From: Isoetes taiwanensis
Lineage: Eukaryota > Streptophyta > Lycopodiopsida > Isoetales > Isoetaceae
DNA: 64,000 nucleotides
NCBI GenBank assembly: GCA_021234155.1
Contig: JAJEKV010000032.1
Span: 8,588,736 to 8,652,735 of the forward strand
Reading direction: 5' to 3'
In this document: positions 1 through 11,067 of the stretch, piece by piece
Numbering within the stretch: position 1 is the stretch's first letter
Layout: the number at the start of each line of letters is the position of its first letter
The notes under the pieces: generated by a model
What the model saw: the letters and a program-made list of their open reading frames with translations, nothing else
The model's database searches: none
What the model was told of the DNA's origin: nothing
Translations under genes and position numbers: made by a program

Positions 1-115
1 TTTGCAATTCTTCCTTTCTTAAAATTGTACCTGGATTGCTCTTCCCGTAACCTGCAATTTTTTTTGCAAGTTTGCTCTCAAGCATAATATTTGTATCAAG
101 TTCAGCAATCTCTTT

Positions 116-808
116 TTATAACTCTAGAGTTAAGGGCAAAGATTTTCTAACTTCTAATTTCTTTTTCATTCTCTCAATATTACTGTTTGCTTCTGCCACA
201 TTGACACTTAAAGCTTTATTTGATATCTCTTCTGCTGCTAAGTTGACCATGATATTATTCAACTCGGAGGCTTCTTTTTCATTCATTAGCCTTGTTATTT
301 CATTTTCCATCACTTCCAAGTTCTGTAAAATATTCTTATTCATGACTTCTGCCATCTGCTTTTCACTTTTGGTTTCCCCTTTGGCTTCTACTAGCTTCTT
401 CTCCAAAATGTTTTTTGATTCCGTTCTATCCGGCTTCCTGCAATTCCTGTACTTCATGATTTGAGCTTCAGCAGCAGCCCAATTTACCTTGTGCTTTTTA
501 GGATTCCTTTATGCAGATGTGCAATTTTCCCATGCAAAAGCATAGGCAATCTGTTTTCTGAGCTTGTTATTGCACAATCCCTCACTGTGATAAAGCTTCT
601 TTATCAAGGTGTTCAATTCTTCTTTTAGATGCCGCTGGACCAAAGATATTTTTATGCTCTTGCTTCCTCCAAATTCCTCTCTCCAAACTGATAGCCAATC
701 TTTTTTTGAAATTCTATTCTCTATGTATTTCATTTTTAGAGCGAGAACGAGCCCATCATCAAGAAATCCGTGCATTTTCACAAAATCCTCCACTATTACT
801 ACTTCCAT
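116..808 (-). pseudogene. Coiled-coil protein of unknown function, one in-frame stop
   Basis: A single reading frame runs on the minus strand from an ATG at 808 to a stop at 116-118, 231 codons, broken only by one TAA at 509-511. Both halves and the 17 codons between them (458-508) are in the same phase, so this looks like one gene with one nonsense mutation. The first 99 residues are mixed helical, with the stretch KKDWLSVWREEFGG. After the stop the frame reads into a WAAAEAQIMKYRN segment and then a charged, heptad-like region rich in Glu, Lys, Asn and Met that predicts a coiled coil to the end. I do not recognise the family. It could be a transposon-encoded or lineage-specific protein. A poly-pyrimidine/purine-rich spacer follows toward 1000. 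Confidence 0.45.
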
Positions 809-1219
809 AATTCTAGATATTTTTTTCCTGTTCGTTTCGGCAAAGGTTATGGCTCCGAAATGAATTTTCTAAAAAAGTAGAAAAATTATTCCATGCCATT
901 ACATTGGCAAATACTTTTTACGAAATTTTGGTTGGGAAAAAAAGTTTTAATCAAAAATTGTTTTTTTAGGAGGGTGAGTTTTTTTTTTTATTGCCAACCA
1001 TTCAAAAATATCTAAGCCAAACTAAGAAAAGCAGCCCAAAAAAAAGGGGGGGCTACCAGATCTGACGGGCTCTGCAAGGAGCAAGGCAAGGCAAAGGAGC
1101 AGAACACACATAAAAGCAAAAGCTCAGAGATTGAAAAAGGTCAACTTGTCAGAACTATAGGTCTGTTGGCTCGAAACTGCAATCAGTCTCGGAGGAGAAA
1201 CTAGGGTTTCATTCTGACA

Positions 1220-1357
1220 ATGGGTCATCTAATATTTGGGTGTGGCGCTAGAGCTCGCACCTCCAACGTCTGTGTTCATAGCCGCATTGGAAAATATGGC
1301 CTCATGTGTTGCCTTCAATGCTTCCGCAGCTACTCAAAGGATATTGGATTTATTTAG
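1220..1357 (+). pseudogene. RPS29: Ribosomal protein S29 (uS14) retropseudogene
   Basis: Translation from the ATG at 1220 starts MGH, and after a shortened middle reads KYGLMCCLQCFRSYSKDIGF, the C-terminal signature of eukaryotic small-subunit protein uS14/RPS29. This small zinc-binding protein sits in the 40S head. The frame is 45 codons against about 56 in the family. Roughly nine residues are missing after the N-terminus, one Cys of the first CxxC pair is replaced, and the Lys codon of the terminal I-K-x-R is TAG, ending the frame early. A plant-like leader with an actagggttt motif lies just upstream and no intron interrupts the frame. Intronless structure plus these lesions indicate a processed copy rather than the working gene. 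Confidence 0.75.
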
Positions 1358-1562
1358 CATCGGTAAACCTTGTGCATCTCATCCACAAATCGAGTTTTTG
1401 CTGAAGATTTACATAATTGGACCGCTGTATTTAGTGTTCGAGATGTGGTATTTTCGGACTTCTTTTGTGGTGTTTCCGGCCACTCGTTATCAGCCACTGC
1501 GCACTTCGCAGTTTCAAGCCCAGAACCAATTGTTTTGGGTCATTTTTTGCTCGATTTTGACC
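1358..1562. other. Spacer between RPS29 copy and LTR element
   Basis: The sequence contains overlapping open frames on the plus strand, the longest starting at 1236 and running into the LTR, but none resembles a known protein. It is most simply the 3' flank of the RPS29 retrocopy into which the LTR element inserted. Confidence 0.4.
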
Positions 1563-3099
1563 GCGGACGTTCCTAGCTCCTATAATGATGCCCCGATCAG
1601 ATACAAACCGGAGATCATCCTCAAACCAAAGATCTCCGCCACGACATGAGGCCGCCCACCTAACATCGGCTCTTGCCGGTGGTTAAGAACTCGACGGGGA
1701 AGAATGGACGGTCATTCATCCCGCCTCCCTGATCGATCTAGCCGCTGAAGCGTGAAACACACATGAGCACATGACATCAATCAACAATAACATACCCACC
1801 TCAAGGGTGGTCCACCATATCACAAAGAGCTGCAACAACACATCAAGACATCAACATAACATGGGGAAATCCTACCCGTGCTCGACTTTTGGGAAAGACC
1901 GACGGCTTGGGTCTCCTGGATAACAATGCGTATGTAATTAATGGCAAATGGATTTTACCGGGTATAGGAACATGGTCGCTGGGTAGTCCACTCCATCCGC
2001 CCTCATGTGCATACTTTGCGATAGGCTGAAAAGTATTGAGCCCCACCGTAGCCTCACGGGTTCATAGCCAAAGGGGCACCATCGGGTTGCATCTCCCCCA
2101 GCCCTCCCCGATGAGGCAGAGGAGATCACTCCTCCGTAAGGTTCATGCCAATCACAAAGCGAGCTAGAGAGCCACCGTCAGATATGACTTGAACCCCTAG
2201 AAGATGACGATCATCCAAGAGGTGTCGAGCCCATACCCCGCCTCACGCAGTTGCTGTGGTATTAGGCCTAGCCCACAATGTTCCCGCCGCCGCTACGCAC
2301 TTTAGGGATCAATGTGATCGTGACAAGCCCTTCCTTGTCACCGGTCTAGCTCCTCGCCACCCACCCAAAGGGTTTTATGCACAGCCGCATTAATTGGGAA
2401 TTAATGGGCTAACTATGATCATACAACTACTTGGGCTCGGGTCTCTACCCCCTTCCCAATACACAAGAGTGGCGATAGAATGTCAAAACATCATCAATGT
2501 AACTGAACATAACGTAATACATCTATTCTAATCTACCTAATCATACATGGTTAGGTTCCTTTGTTAGTGTCTATCATTCTTAGGTTGTAGGGATCGCTTA
2601 TAGCTAAGAATGAATGCTAAACCCACCGAAAGAGGCCCGATAACTCGGATCTACCTATTGAATCAACCACCCACCCGCATCTTGGCCGGCTCCCACTCCT
2701 CCGAAAAGCGCCCATGCCGCCGATCTCGGTTCTGGCCGATCTTGATCGAGCCGCAACATGGGAACTCCGACTTCTCTCCTGCTCAGCGGAAATGCATCCT
2801 CTCGCCGCCCAACCGAGACTCGGGGTGAGAAACCGAAAGGGTTTCGCTTTTAGGGTTTATGCCCCTTTATCTCCACGCATTTAGGGCTGGTCCCTTTTTG
2901 GTCAATGGGTCATTGCCACGTGGCAAAAAGGGATTATATTCACATGTTGCTTTAACATGTGCAATATAATGGTTCACAAGGTCGCACTTAGGGTACTACC
3001 CTTTACGGCCGCCCGGTACATGTCGCCTAAGTCGATTATACTACTAGTGACGGTCGATAATATAATGATTCATACCGTATGTTATAATGGAACGTCACA
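1563..3099 (-). repeat. 3' LTR of the 11 kb element
   Basis: This block aligns along its whole length with 11068-12654. About 140 bp near 2850-2990 are almost identical to the other LTR, while the GC-rich middle differs by many one- to three-base insertions and deletions, often at CG dinucleotides. The outer end (from 1563) has lost the canonical terminus: GCGGACG replaces TGTGACG. Confidence 0.75.
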
Positions 3100-3113
3100 T
3101 TCTCCCCACCTTG
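3100..3113 (-). other. Polypurine tract of the 11 kb element, with a second copy
   Basis: Read on the minus strand this is caaggtggggagaa, directly followed by the LTR start TGTGACG. It would prime plus-strand DNA synthesis. A second copy of the same 13-base purine run lies 41 bp further inside the element at 3141-3153. Confidence 0.75.
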
Positions 3114-6100
3114 AATTGATGATGTCTGCAGCATTAGGAGTCTCCCCACCTTGGGATCTTCCTGTCCTGCAACCAACTTGATGCATACAATTTATTACTA
3201 TTATACTTACACAATTATTAGAATTACTCTAAGGTAATATTTTTAAAACATTACTAGGACATTGCATTATCCCAATAACTTATCAATTCATAACTCTATT
3301 AAAGCAAGGTACTTATTAGCCTTACTTAATACGACATTTAAGTTTATCAAGATTTAATAATTTCATATACAATTATCCTTCGAGGTACTCTTCATTCCTT
3401 GCAACACATTCCAACAAAACTTGTGTTGCAAGTCTTCAGAGCTCGACCTCCCTTGCCCTCCTGAGCTATTGGCCCTATTGGCCCATTAATTACTACATTA
3501 ATACCATTTTAATTATTAACAAAATTATGGTTATAAGGTAACCACCCATCTAATTAACTAAATGGATGCATGACTAATCTCCTATACAGGGGAAGAGGAT
3601 GCTTCTTCCATCGTGGGCCGGGAGACAAATTTATAATGCCTAGGATGACACTCATGCCTACACCTTTAGTGGCCTTTGGCGTGAAGGATGGCGTCCTCCC
3701 CGTATTTGGGAGTGAAGGATCCTTCCCCTGGTAGGCATTGACTAGAGGTGCTTTCCTATCAATGCATTCCCTGAATGACCTCTTATCTTCGAGGTCGCCT
3801 ACTCGTGGGACCAGTAGACTTTTTAATCTACCTTCTACTCATCCAAGTGGAACCGCATGGTCATGCCTACATTGACATTCCACCACGCCCTAGAGAGATC
3901 ACCGTAGTGGTCTCATCATCGAAATAACGCATGCAACCCATACCTAGCATAGGTCGCATGCGTAGATTAACTTGAAACCCGTGCATGATTTCTGCTGGCT
4001 CTTTTAATGCATGCGATTAACATAATTACCCTAAGGTAATATTTATGAATTAACATACATTACTTCCGATAGTACAATTATATTTACTCTAAGCTTTGCA
4101 ATTTTTAAGGACTTTTAGATCGCGATTATTTTAACAATAACCCTGGTTTAGACCTATTGTTACATAGACAAGGTTTTAATTATCATACACAAGAATTAGA
4201 TGTGCTTCTTATTCTCTTCCTTGGGTCCCAGATACCCTTTGGAAGTATATCCCTAAGATGCACTTAAGTATATCTGAATTCTATTTTCTATTTATATTTA
4301 TAAGGACCCGAGGTCATATAGCTATCCCTGGAAGGAATTGCATCCTTGCGAAGGATTAATTAACATGCTACCTCACATTACCTTTGTTATTTAACTTATT
4401 TCCCTATGATACATATACGTACAACAATTTCTATCCAGTTATTAGGATCTATATTTAACTTATCTATAAGACACATTAAAGCTTATAATGCATGCGCACA
4501 CCTTATCTAAGGCTAGAACGATCCACCCATTGAGCCGGCGTCGAGTAATTTTGAGATGACTTGGTCGCTGCATTGTTCCCATAGTTTTGCTCCACTTCGC
4601 TGGTGTAGTTAGCTACTACGCCGGTCCAGACGCTGAAGGCCTCCCCGAGCACTAAGGTATCTATCTATCTTACGCTTCTATTCGCCGCCATTGCCTGAAA
4701 GAACTCTATTCTACGGGTCGGTCAATTCGATGCAAGTACGCTCAATCAAAAATTGAGCCCTCCCACTTTCTTCAAAAGAAAAATGGTCCTCAAGACTCTT
4801 CAATGACGTTATACACAACGCCATATCTATTCTCTCCCCTTAAGAGGTTATACGCTTCTTACTTAGTGCATTACTTTACTAGCCTTAGCTAACATATATA
4901 ACCATCTAAGATGGATGCACATATTATGTTATCATTTATTTCAATATAGTTATGGGTTATCTACTTGGTTAGAACGATTCTAAACCACAAGGTTTTGTCA
5001 TGACGACAATTCCTTTTGTCTCAAAAGACTATTTGATTACTATAATTCTTATTTTAGATGTACCTTACATGTATTATTCTTTTATATTCTAGAGATTCCC
5101 CCTTTCTTAGTTATTTAAACTCTTGGAATATTCCTACCAATCGAATTGATGCCATCGTAACAAGTTGGCCGGACTTGTTAGATTACTTCTTTTCTTTCGG
5201 TTGGATTATTCTTTTGGAGGTGCTAGATTTATACATGGTCACAATTATCCTAGTAATGATTCCTTCTTAGCGAGGAGATCAATCTCACCAAGTGGTTTCA
5301 ATACGTTGGATGACTGTTAACAATCGTGTATAATTTTAGTTACTCCTATGCATTTCCTTCCCAATCCTTGACGCCTAGCTCAATATTGGGGCAATCCTTT
5401 CAGCGAGAATATCTAGAAATGCCTTCTAATCCCAATATGGATGTTACCGTCCCTACATTTAACCTACTAGGCCCCATGGCCTTAGATCCTTTACCTTGCT
5501 AGAAGCTCATCCACTCGTTGCCTGCTTGAAGTAGCAAGGTAACGTTCTTCCGAGTCTCTCGATACTTCAGTTTCCTTGACGGTGGCTCCCAATGGATGTA
5601 GAGGTTGACTTTGTTCGTTAGAAGCCTCTCATTGCTGGTGGCTTGATGGTGTAGTTGATCACTTGAAATCTTCCATGCCGCTTTTCAAAAGCCTGAAGGT
5701 GGCGCCGTTGAAAAAGATCTTTCATCTTGAACTTTTTGTCTTGGTAGCTAAAGGACGACTCTGTATCCGATATTGTCTCTTCGACTCCATCGACGTCTCA
5801 TACGTCGAGTCCTCTTGTTGCCCAAAGAGTGTTGAGGATGTTGATTGCTTCATCCCTGCAAATTGCCTGACATCTCTTCCTTTGATTTGTTACGCTATGG
5901 GAGGGAAGGAATAACAAGGCAACTATATATGCAAAGCATATAGCTTACATAATTACAATTACTACTAGAGCTATTAAGTGCCCCTTGTGCCTCCCTTCGA
6001 GTTGCACACCTACTCCTTGGTAATGTCATCGGTGTTTCTCCCGGTGCAATGGTGTTGACGATCTATATCCTCCTATTTGTACGTCAGCTCATACTCCGGG

Positions 6101-6200
6101 GTAACTTGTTGATATACTTGGGCCCTCCGATGTTTGTCGGCTATGGCACAACACGCTTTGCATCACATTCTAACTAAAGGTGTGCTGGTCGTTGATGCTT
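3114..6200 (-). other. 3' internal region of LTR element, no coding recognised
   Basis: AT-rich DNA inside the element with stops in every frame on both strands. The minus strand shows no reverse transcriptase, RNase H or integrase motif. A few open frames of 70-90 codons on the plus strand (about 5058-5914) are antisense to the element and look like chance. Confidence 0.5.
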
Positions 6201-6207
6201 CGACATT

Positions 6208-8774
6208 TCAGTCTGCTTCCTGATCCTCTTCTCGAGCGGTAATTGTTCCCCCCTTCATGATACTTGAAGCTATTTGGAGGCGTCTCTTGAGGTCGTAAAT
6301 GGCGCTTCCTTTGGCTATACTCCTCCGGAGTTGTTCTCTTCTCCGCTTGTTCTTTGAATCAACCATCCTTGGGTTCACCAAGTTGCATGCAAGTCCGTGC
6401 AAGTTATCATTTCGCCTCGCCTCACCTAATTGCTTCTCCATCGAAGCTTCCAATCTTCCTTGTTTGATCCCCTCGGTCACATGGCTTGGACATTGTCACG
6501 TTCCTCAGTGCTATGCCGTCTTCTTGTCTTGAGGTACCCTCCGGTGATTTTGATTGTGCCCGTCAGTTTTGATCCTCCTGTTGCCTCTAGGGAGCTCGTG
6601 GAAGAAGTCGGTTGCTAGCACTTCTCCAGCTTTCAGTTCCTGACCTTTGTCCATCTATGCATGTCGGTCTCTCTGTCAAGTAAAGCTTCATGGCTCTCCT
6701 CCTGGCGGCTATATTGTCGGGATGATGGATCCTTATATCTGCGTAGCTTGACCCTTGAGTTGAAGAAGTACCGGCTTTTAGATATACTCTTGTCGTTGAA
6801 TAGCCCGGCTATTATCTTGAACTCTCTTTTGCGAAGGTGCTTCATTGCTATCCTTGTCGTTAAGGTGTCGAATGCTTCTACCTTGGGCGTTTGGCGTGCC
6901 ACATGTCGAGATATGATCGGCTTCTTCTCTTCTAATTACTGGTAGGAGTACGGCGAAGCCATCACCTAGTTGTTGAAGGCATATCTCCTCGTCGCAATGC
7001 CTTTTCGTAAGTGCATCTCCATCTAATACCGTGTCATAGCGCATCACCCTATATTACCACAAGGTGGAATTATGGTTGTCGAGATGTTGCCTTCTTAGTT
7101 GGCTCGTTGATGTCGGGTCGTTCGTCCTTCTATTGTTGAGGCCACTTTTCGTGTCATAAGTTCGCAAGTGTTGCCGCCCACAAGAGGTAGTGGTGCGCCG
7201 GCGATGTCCCAGTGCGGCGTTGATGATCTTGACATGACCGGTGTTGTCTCTTATTCGACATTGAGTGGACGGCGGTCTTCTACTTGAGGGCACTTCCCGG
7301 TGTTTGGAGTCGGTTTGCTTGGGCTCGGCCGCTTTCTCCCTCGTTACTTGCTCTTCCATTTTGATCTTGGGCTATAGTTGTGCTTCCTTGCTTCCTCTCT
7401 TGGTAGTCGGTGGAGGAGCTTCCCGATCTAAGCGCTAAATCAACTGTAAAACATGACTTTAAACTCATGTTTCTCCCCTATATCTGTGGAGCACCCGAGA
7501 TATACAATAGACATATACGCATTTACATTGGGATTTTAATTCCTCCACTTTTTCAAAACAACTACGAAAGATCTACTTAAATGTTTATACTCCTTTAGGG
7601 TTTCCCCTCCTCCTATCGCGTTTGATCCTTTGGTTTTGCTGCATCTTCTTCGCTCGTTGACTCGGATTCCTTGAGATGTTTTGCTACTATTGTTGAGCTT
7701 CATGTCTGATCCGAGCTCGTCACCCTAAGTTCGCGGCGAGTGTTCGTGGATGTGATCCCTTGAAAAAGATGCTCCTCCTTAATGTGTATGTCCGTCGTAA
7801 GGAATGCGGTGACCGCCAACGCCCCTATATGCGATGTGTGTCGCTGCAAGGTTGCCGGCGTCGCGGTGCCATTGATCGATTGATCACCCGTCATTGCCGG
7901 TCGGGCGTTCTTGAATGTCTTCAAGCTCGAGATCGCGGGGTCCGTGAGGCGTGCATTGTCATTCCTCCGTAGGTTGAATTTCTGAGTGTGCCCCTGTTGA
8001 TTGGGCTTTGCTTCATTCCGAGGTGCCTCTCCTGTGCTTGGAAGTGTGGTCATCTCCATTGCACCTACCCTAGCTCCTTCTGGTTGCCTTTGCGTGATTT
8101 GTACCTGCTGGCTAGGTCGTCTCCTCCGTCCTTTGGGTCCTATCCATTCGAGTCTCGCACTCCTTGGCTGACGTAGTAAAGTCGTCCTTCCTTTGGTTTC
8201 TAGGTGTTTCTGGGTCCCGAATTCTTGTTCGAGCGGAATATTCTCCTCCTTGATCTTGCCCCTAATGCTGATATAGGCCTTCAAGTTGGAGATGTTCCTT
8301 TCCTGATATGCGTCTCCTTCCCCTCATGGTATCCTACTTTTTGGAACCGATGAAAGTTTTCCTGCTGATGCAAGGGAGCTGGAAGCTCGTCCTGATCGCC
8401 TTAGGTGCTTTGTAGTTGCCTAGCTTGGTTGCTCCTTTTGTTGACGTTGCATTACATTCGCTTGAGCTGCTGGGTTGCAAGGTCGTGGTTGTCTTCCATC
8501 TGGTTTCTATACGCTCCTGTGTCGCCATGACTTCTCTCCTCGATGAAAGATTATGCCCTCTTACCTTAGCTCGTGATGCCAACGTGGCATCGATGTCTAA
8601 CGTCTTCCTGCACCTGTATTTTGCTGCCTTGCATTCTTCCATTTGAAACTCATGTGCGTCGAGTTGGTGAAGGCGTCGAGATCCTCTTTCTGATGTGACC
8701 TCGTGGACGTGGTAGCCGGGAGGTTGACATCTAGAAAATTCTTGATGCCGTTGGTTACCAAATATTCTTCCCAT
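6208..8774 (-). pseudogene. Degenerate gag-like frames inside the LTR element
   Basis: Minus-strand open frames at 8334-8774, 7700-8284, 7054-7359, 6633-6902 and 6208-6480 follow one another in transcription order, separated by stops and frame changes. Their products are very hydrophilic, rich in Arg, Gln, Thr, Ser and Pro, with no membrane segment. I see no zinc knuckle, aspartic protease DTG/DSG motif or polymerase motif. Their position after the leader is where gag would lie, so a broken gag is the best guess. The identification rests on position and composition only. Confidence 0.35.
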
Positions 8775-9705
8775 TTGATGAAGATTGATAATAGGCCGGT
8801 GGTGTCATGTTCTACTTGTTTGTCAGTTGAGGTGTTTGTCGTTGTGCTTCCCTCTCTTGGGTCTGCCTTTTCGGTCTCCTCTCCTTATCTGTCTGTACAT
8901 CGGCTGGGACCTTGATGTCTTCAAGAAGTTGCGCCTCTAGCTCTTCTGTGGCTCTGGCCCTGTACTTCGAAAGCAACGCTCGTATATTCTAGAGTCTAAG
9001 GGTCCACTTGAAGGGCTCTCCTACAACATTTTGGGCTCTATAAGCAAGCAAGATGGCTCGAGCAGCATTACTGGAGACATATCTATAATCTCCAAGTCTA
9101 TGGACATTAGGACGTGTGGTATGGCATGAAATGAGGGTTGTTTTGCAAAACCTCCATGATGTTTGAGGCATACTCTAAGGTCCTAGCAAAGTTGGTTTGG
9201 GGGAGTCCAATCTCTACACATGGAGTGATTTGAGCAGCTCTAGACTCTAGCTCCTTTCTAGGTATCCTGGCACTAGGGAGTGTCAATGTGGCGGCTGTGT
9301 AGGTCAAACTCCATTAGAAGGACACAAAATTAGGTCAAGGTTTATGCCTTTGGCATGAGCAAAGGTGATGTACCAACAGTTGGACTTGGGTTGCTATGCT
9401 GAGGTCTAGATGACTATAACAAAGGGGTGTTCTTGGGCACTTCTATCTAGGAGTAAGGCATCAGCTTTGAGCCGAGAGCAATACTTGTGAGGTACTAATG
9501 GGGTATGCTTCTATTTACAAACACGCCACAGTTTGGAAAAACAATTCAAGGGTTTGAGCAATTTTGGTCATTTTGAGCTGAGGTTTGACATTTCTAGTCT
9601 AATTTGAGGTCATAAATGGATTCTACGCTGTCTAACGGTCCTATTGCAACAAATTTCAGGCGATTTGGAGCTCTGTAGCTCAAGTTTATTGGGTTTGAAA
9701 AATCG

Positions 9706-10810
9706 GACCCCTCTAAGCATGCGCGAGAGCATAGTTAGGTTGGGACCTAAGTGGCCTCTGGCGCACCCTTGGAGGTGTTGGTTTATTTATGTCTAATGGA
9801 TGCCAAAAACAAGTTCAAAGACGTGAATTCCTACTTATTTTCTTCTAAACTGCAAGTTTCTTTGCTTATTTACTTCATTTGGAGCAGGTAAGTGGCTGAT
9901 CAATGGTCCAGTTGGTTGGACCCCTCTAAGCGTGCGCGAGGAGGGTGTTAGGTCCAGATGCCCTGGCACACCCTTAGAGGTGTTGGCCTCTTTTTACCCA
10001 AAATTTCACATTTGCTCCTTAACTACTACTATACTTAATTCAATGCACGTTTTAAACAACTATATATCCTTATTATTCAAATTTTCACACTTTACATATA
10101 AGCCTGTTAGTTACAAAAAGTAGCTTCTGTTCTATTTATTTGTCCTCTTGATGTATTTGGCCAGTCTCATGTCCTTTTGTTGAAGCGTCATGGAGCGTGC
10201 ATGCCAATGAGTCTTCAAAGTGTTGCACGACCTCCATCTCTGCCTTGCTTATTTTCTTGGTTTGTTGATGAAATCCTCCATATCTCGAATCGAATCTGGG
10301 TCTTCTTCAACTATTTTTCTCCCGAACCCCTCTAAGCGTGCGCGAGGAGGGTGTTAGGTCCCGACCTAACTATGCCCTGGCGCACCCTTAGAGGTGTTGA
10401 TCCTTTCTGCTCTAAATTTATCCAATTTACACAATTTAACATGCCTTTTCCACTAATTTAAGCCTATCATTACTTTTACAATTTGAGTAAGTTTTGATCA
10501 AATTCCGAGGTCACTTTTAGGGGACCCCTCTAAGCATGCGCGAGAAGGGTGTTAGGTCATGACCTAACTATGCCCTGGCGCACCCTTGGAGATGTTGCTC
10601 CAAAATGACTTTTACTTAATGTTTTTCTGTGTTTTAGCATACAAATCTAGCTAATTCGAGCTTTTTAAATGGGATATTATCTTTTATTTTACGATTTGGG
10701 GCTCCTAAGGCCGAGTTCTAGGGTTCATATGGGGTGACCCCTCTAAGCGTGCGCGAGAGACTAATTAGGTATGGACCTAACATGCTCCTGGCGCATCCTT
10801 AGAGGTGTCG
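9706..10810. repeat. Five-copy array of compound palindromes in the element leader
   Basis: A unit of about 70-76 bp occurs at 9706-9780, 9919-9985, 10324-10399, 10523-10597 and 10736-10810. Starts are spaced 213, 405, 199 and 213 bp, as if one copy near 10120 were missing from a ~205-bp period. Each unit has an outer inverted repeat, cccctctaagcgtgcgcga pairing with ggcgcacccttagaggtgtt, and most have an inner one, gttaggtc with gacctaac. The transcript would fold as a nested hairpin. Spacers are AT-rich and do not obviously resemble each other. The array lies just downstream of the primer binding site in the direction of transcription, where packaging or dimerisation signals would be expected. 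Confidence 0.85.
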
Positions 10811-11054
10811 GCCAAAAAGTGACTAAAATTTACTAGTCTTTCTTAGGAGGCTTTTCTTCTATCTATTCCATCTTAGTTATGTTCTCTAATTATCCTAATT
10901 CCAGATAGTTACTAACTCTATTCCTGGGAAAAAAAAATTTTTTTTCACTACTCGAGGTTCGTGCTTAGGCTTGTATCTCCAAGACTAAATGTCTAGATTG
11001 GTTAGTTCCTATAGGAATACGGTCAGTGCTCGATCTTGGTCTGCCAAGATCAAA

Positions 11055-11066
11055 GCTCTGATACCA
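11055..11066 (-). other. Primer binding site, initiator Met-tRNA type
   Basis: On the minus strand this reads TGGTATCAGAGC, the standard plant primer binding site complementary to the 3' end of initiator methionine tRNA. One base separates it from the LTR end at 11068. It fixes the element's orientation. Confidence 0.9.
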
Positions 11067-11067
11067 T

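Noticed and set aside
1236-1649. 137-codon plus-strand frame overlapping RPS29
   Set aside because: It is out of frame with the recognisable RPS29 sequence and runs into the LTR.
9706-10810. Spaced palindromic repeats suggesting a CRISPR array
   Set aside because: Units are ~75 bp and diverged, spacers are ~130 bp or more and unequal, the window is eukaryotic, and no cas genes are present.
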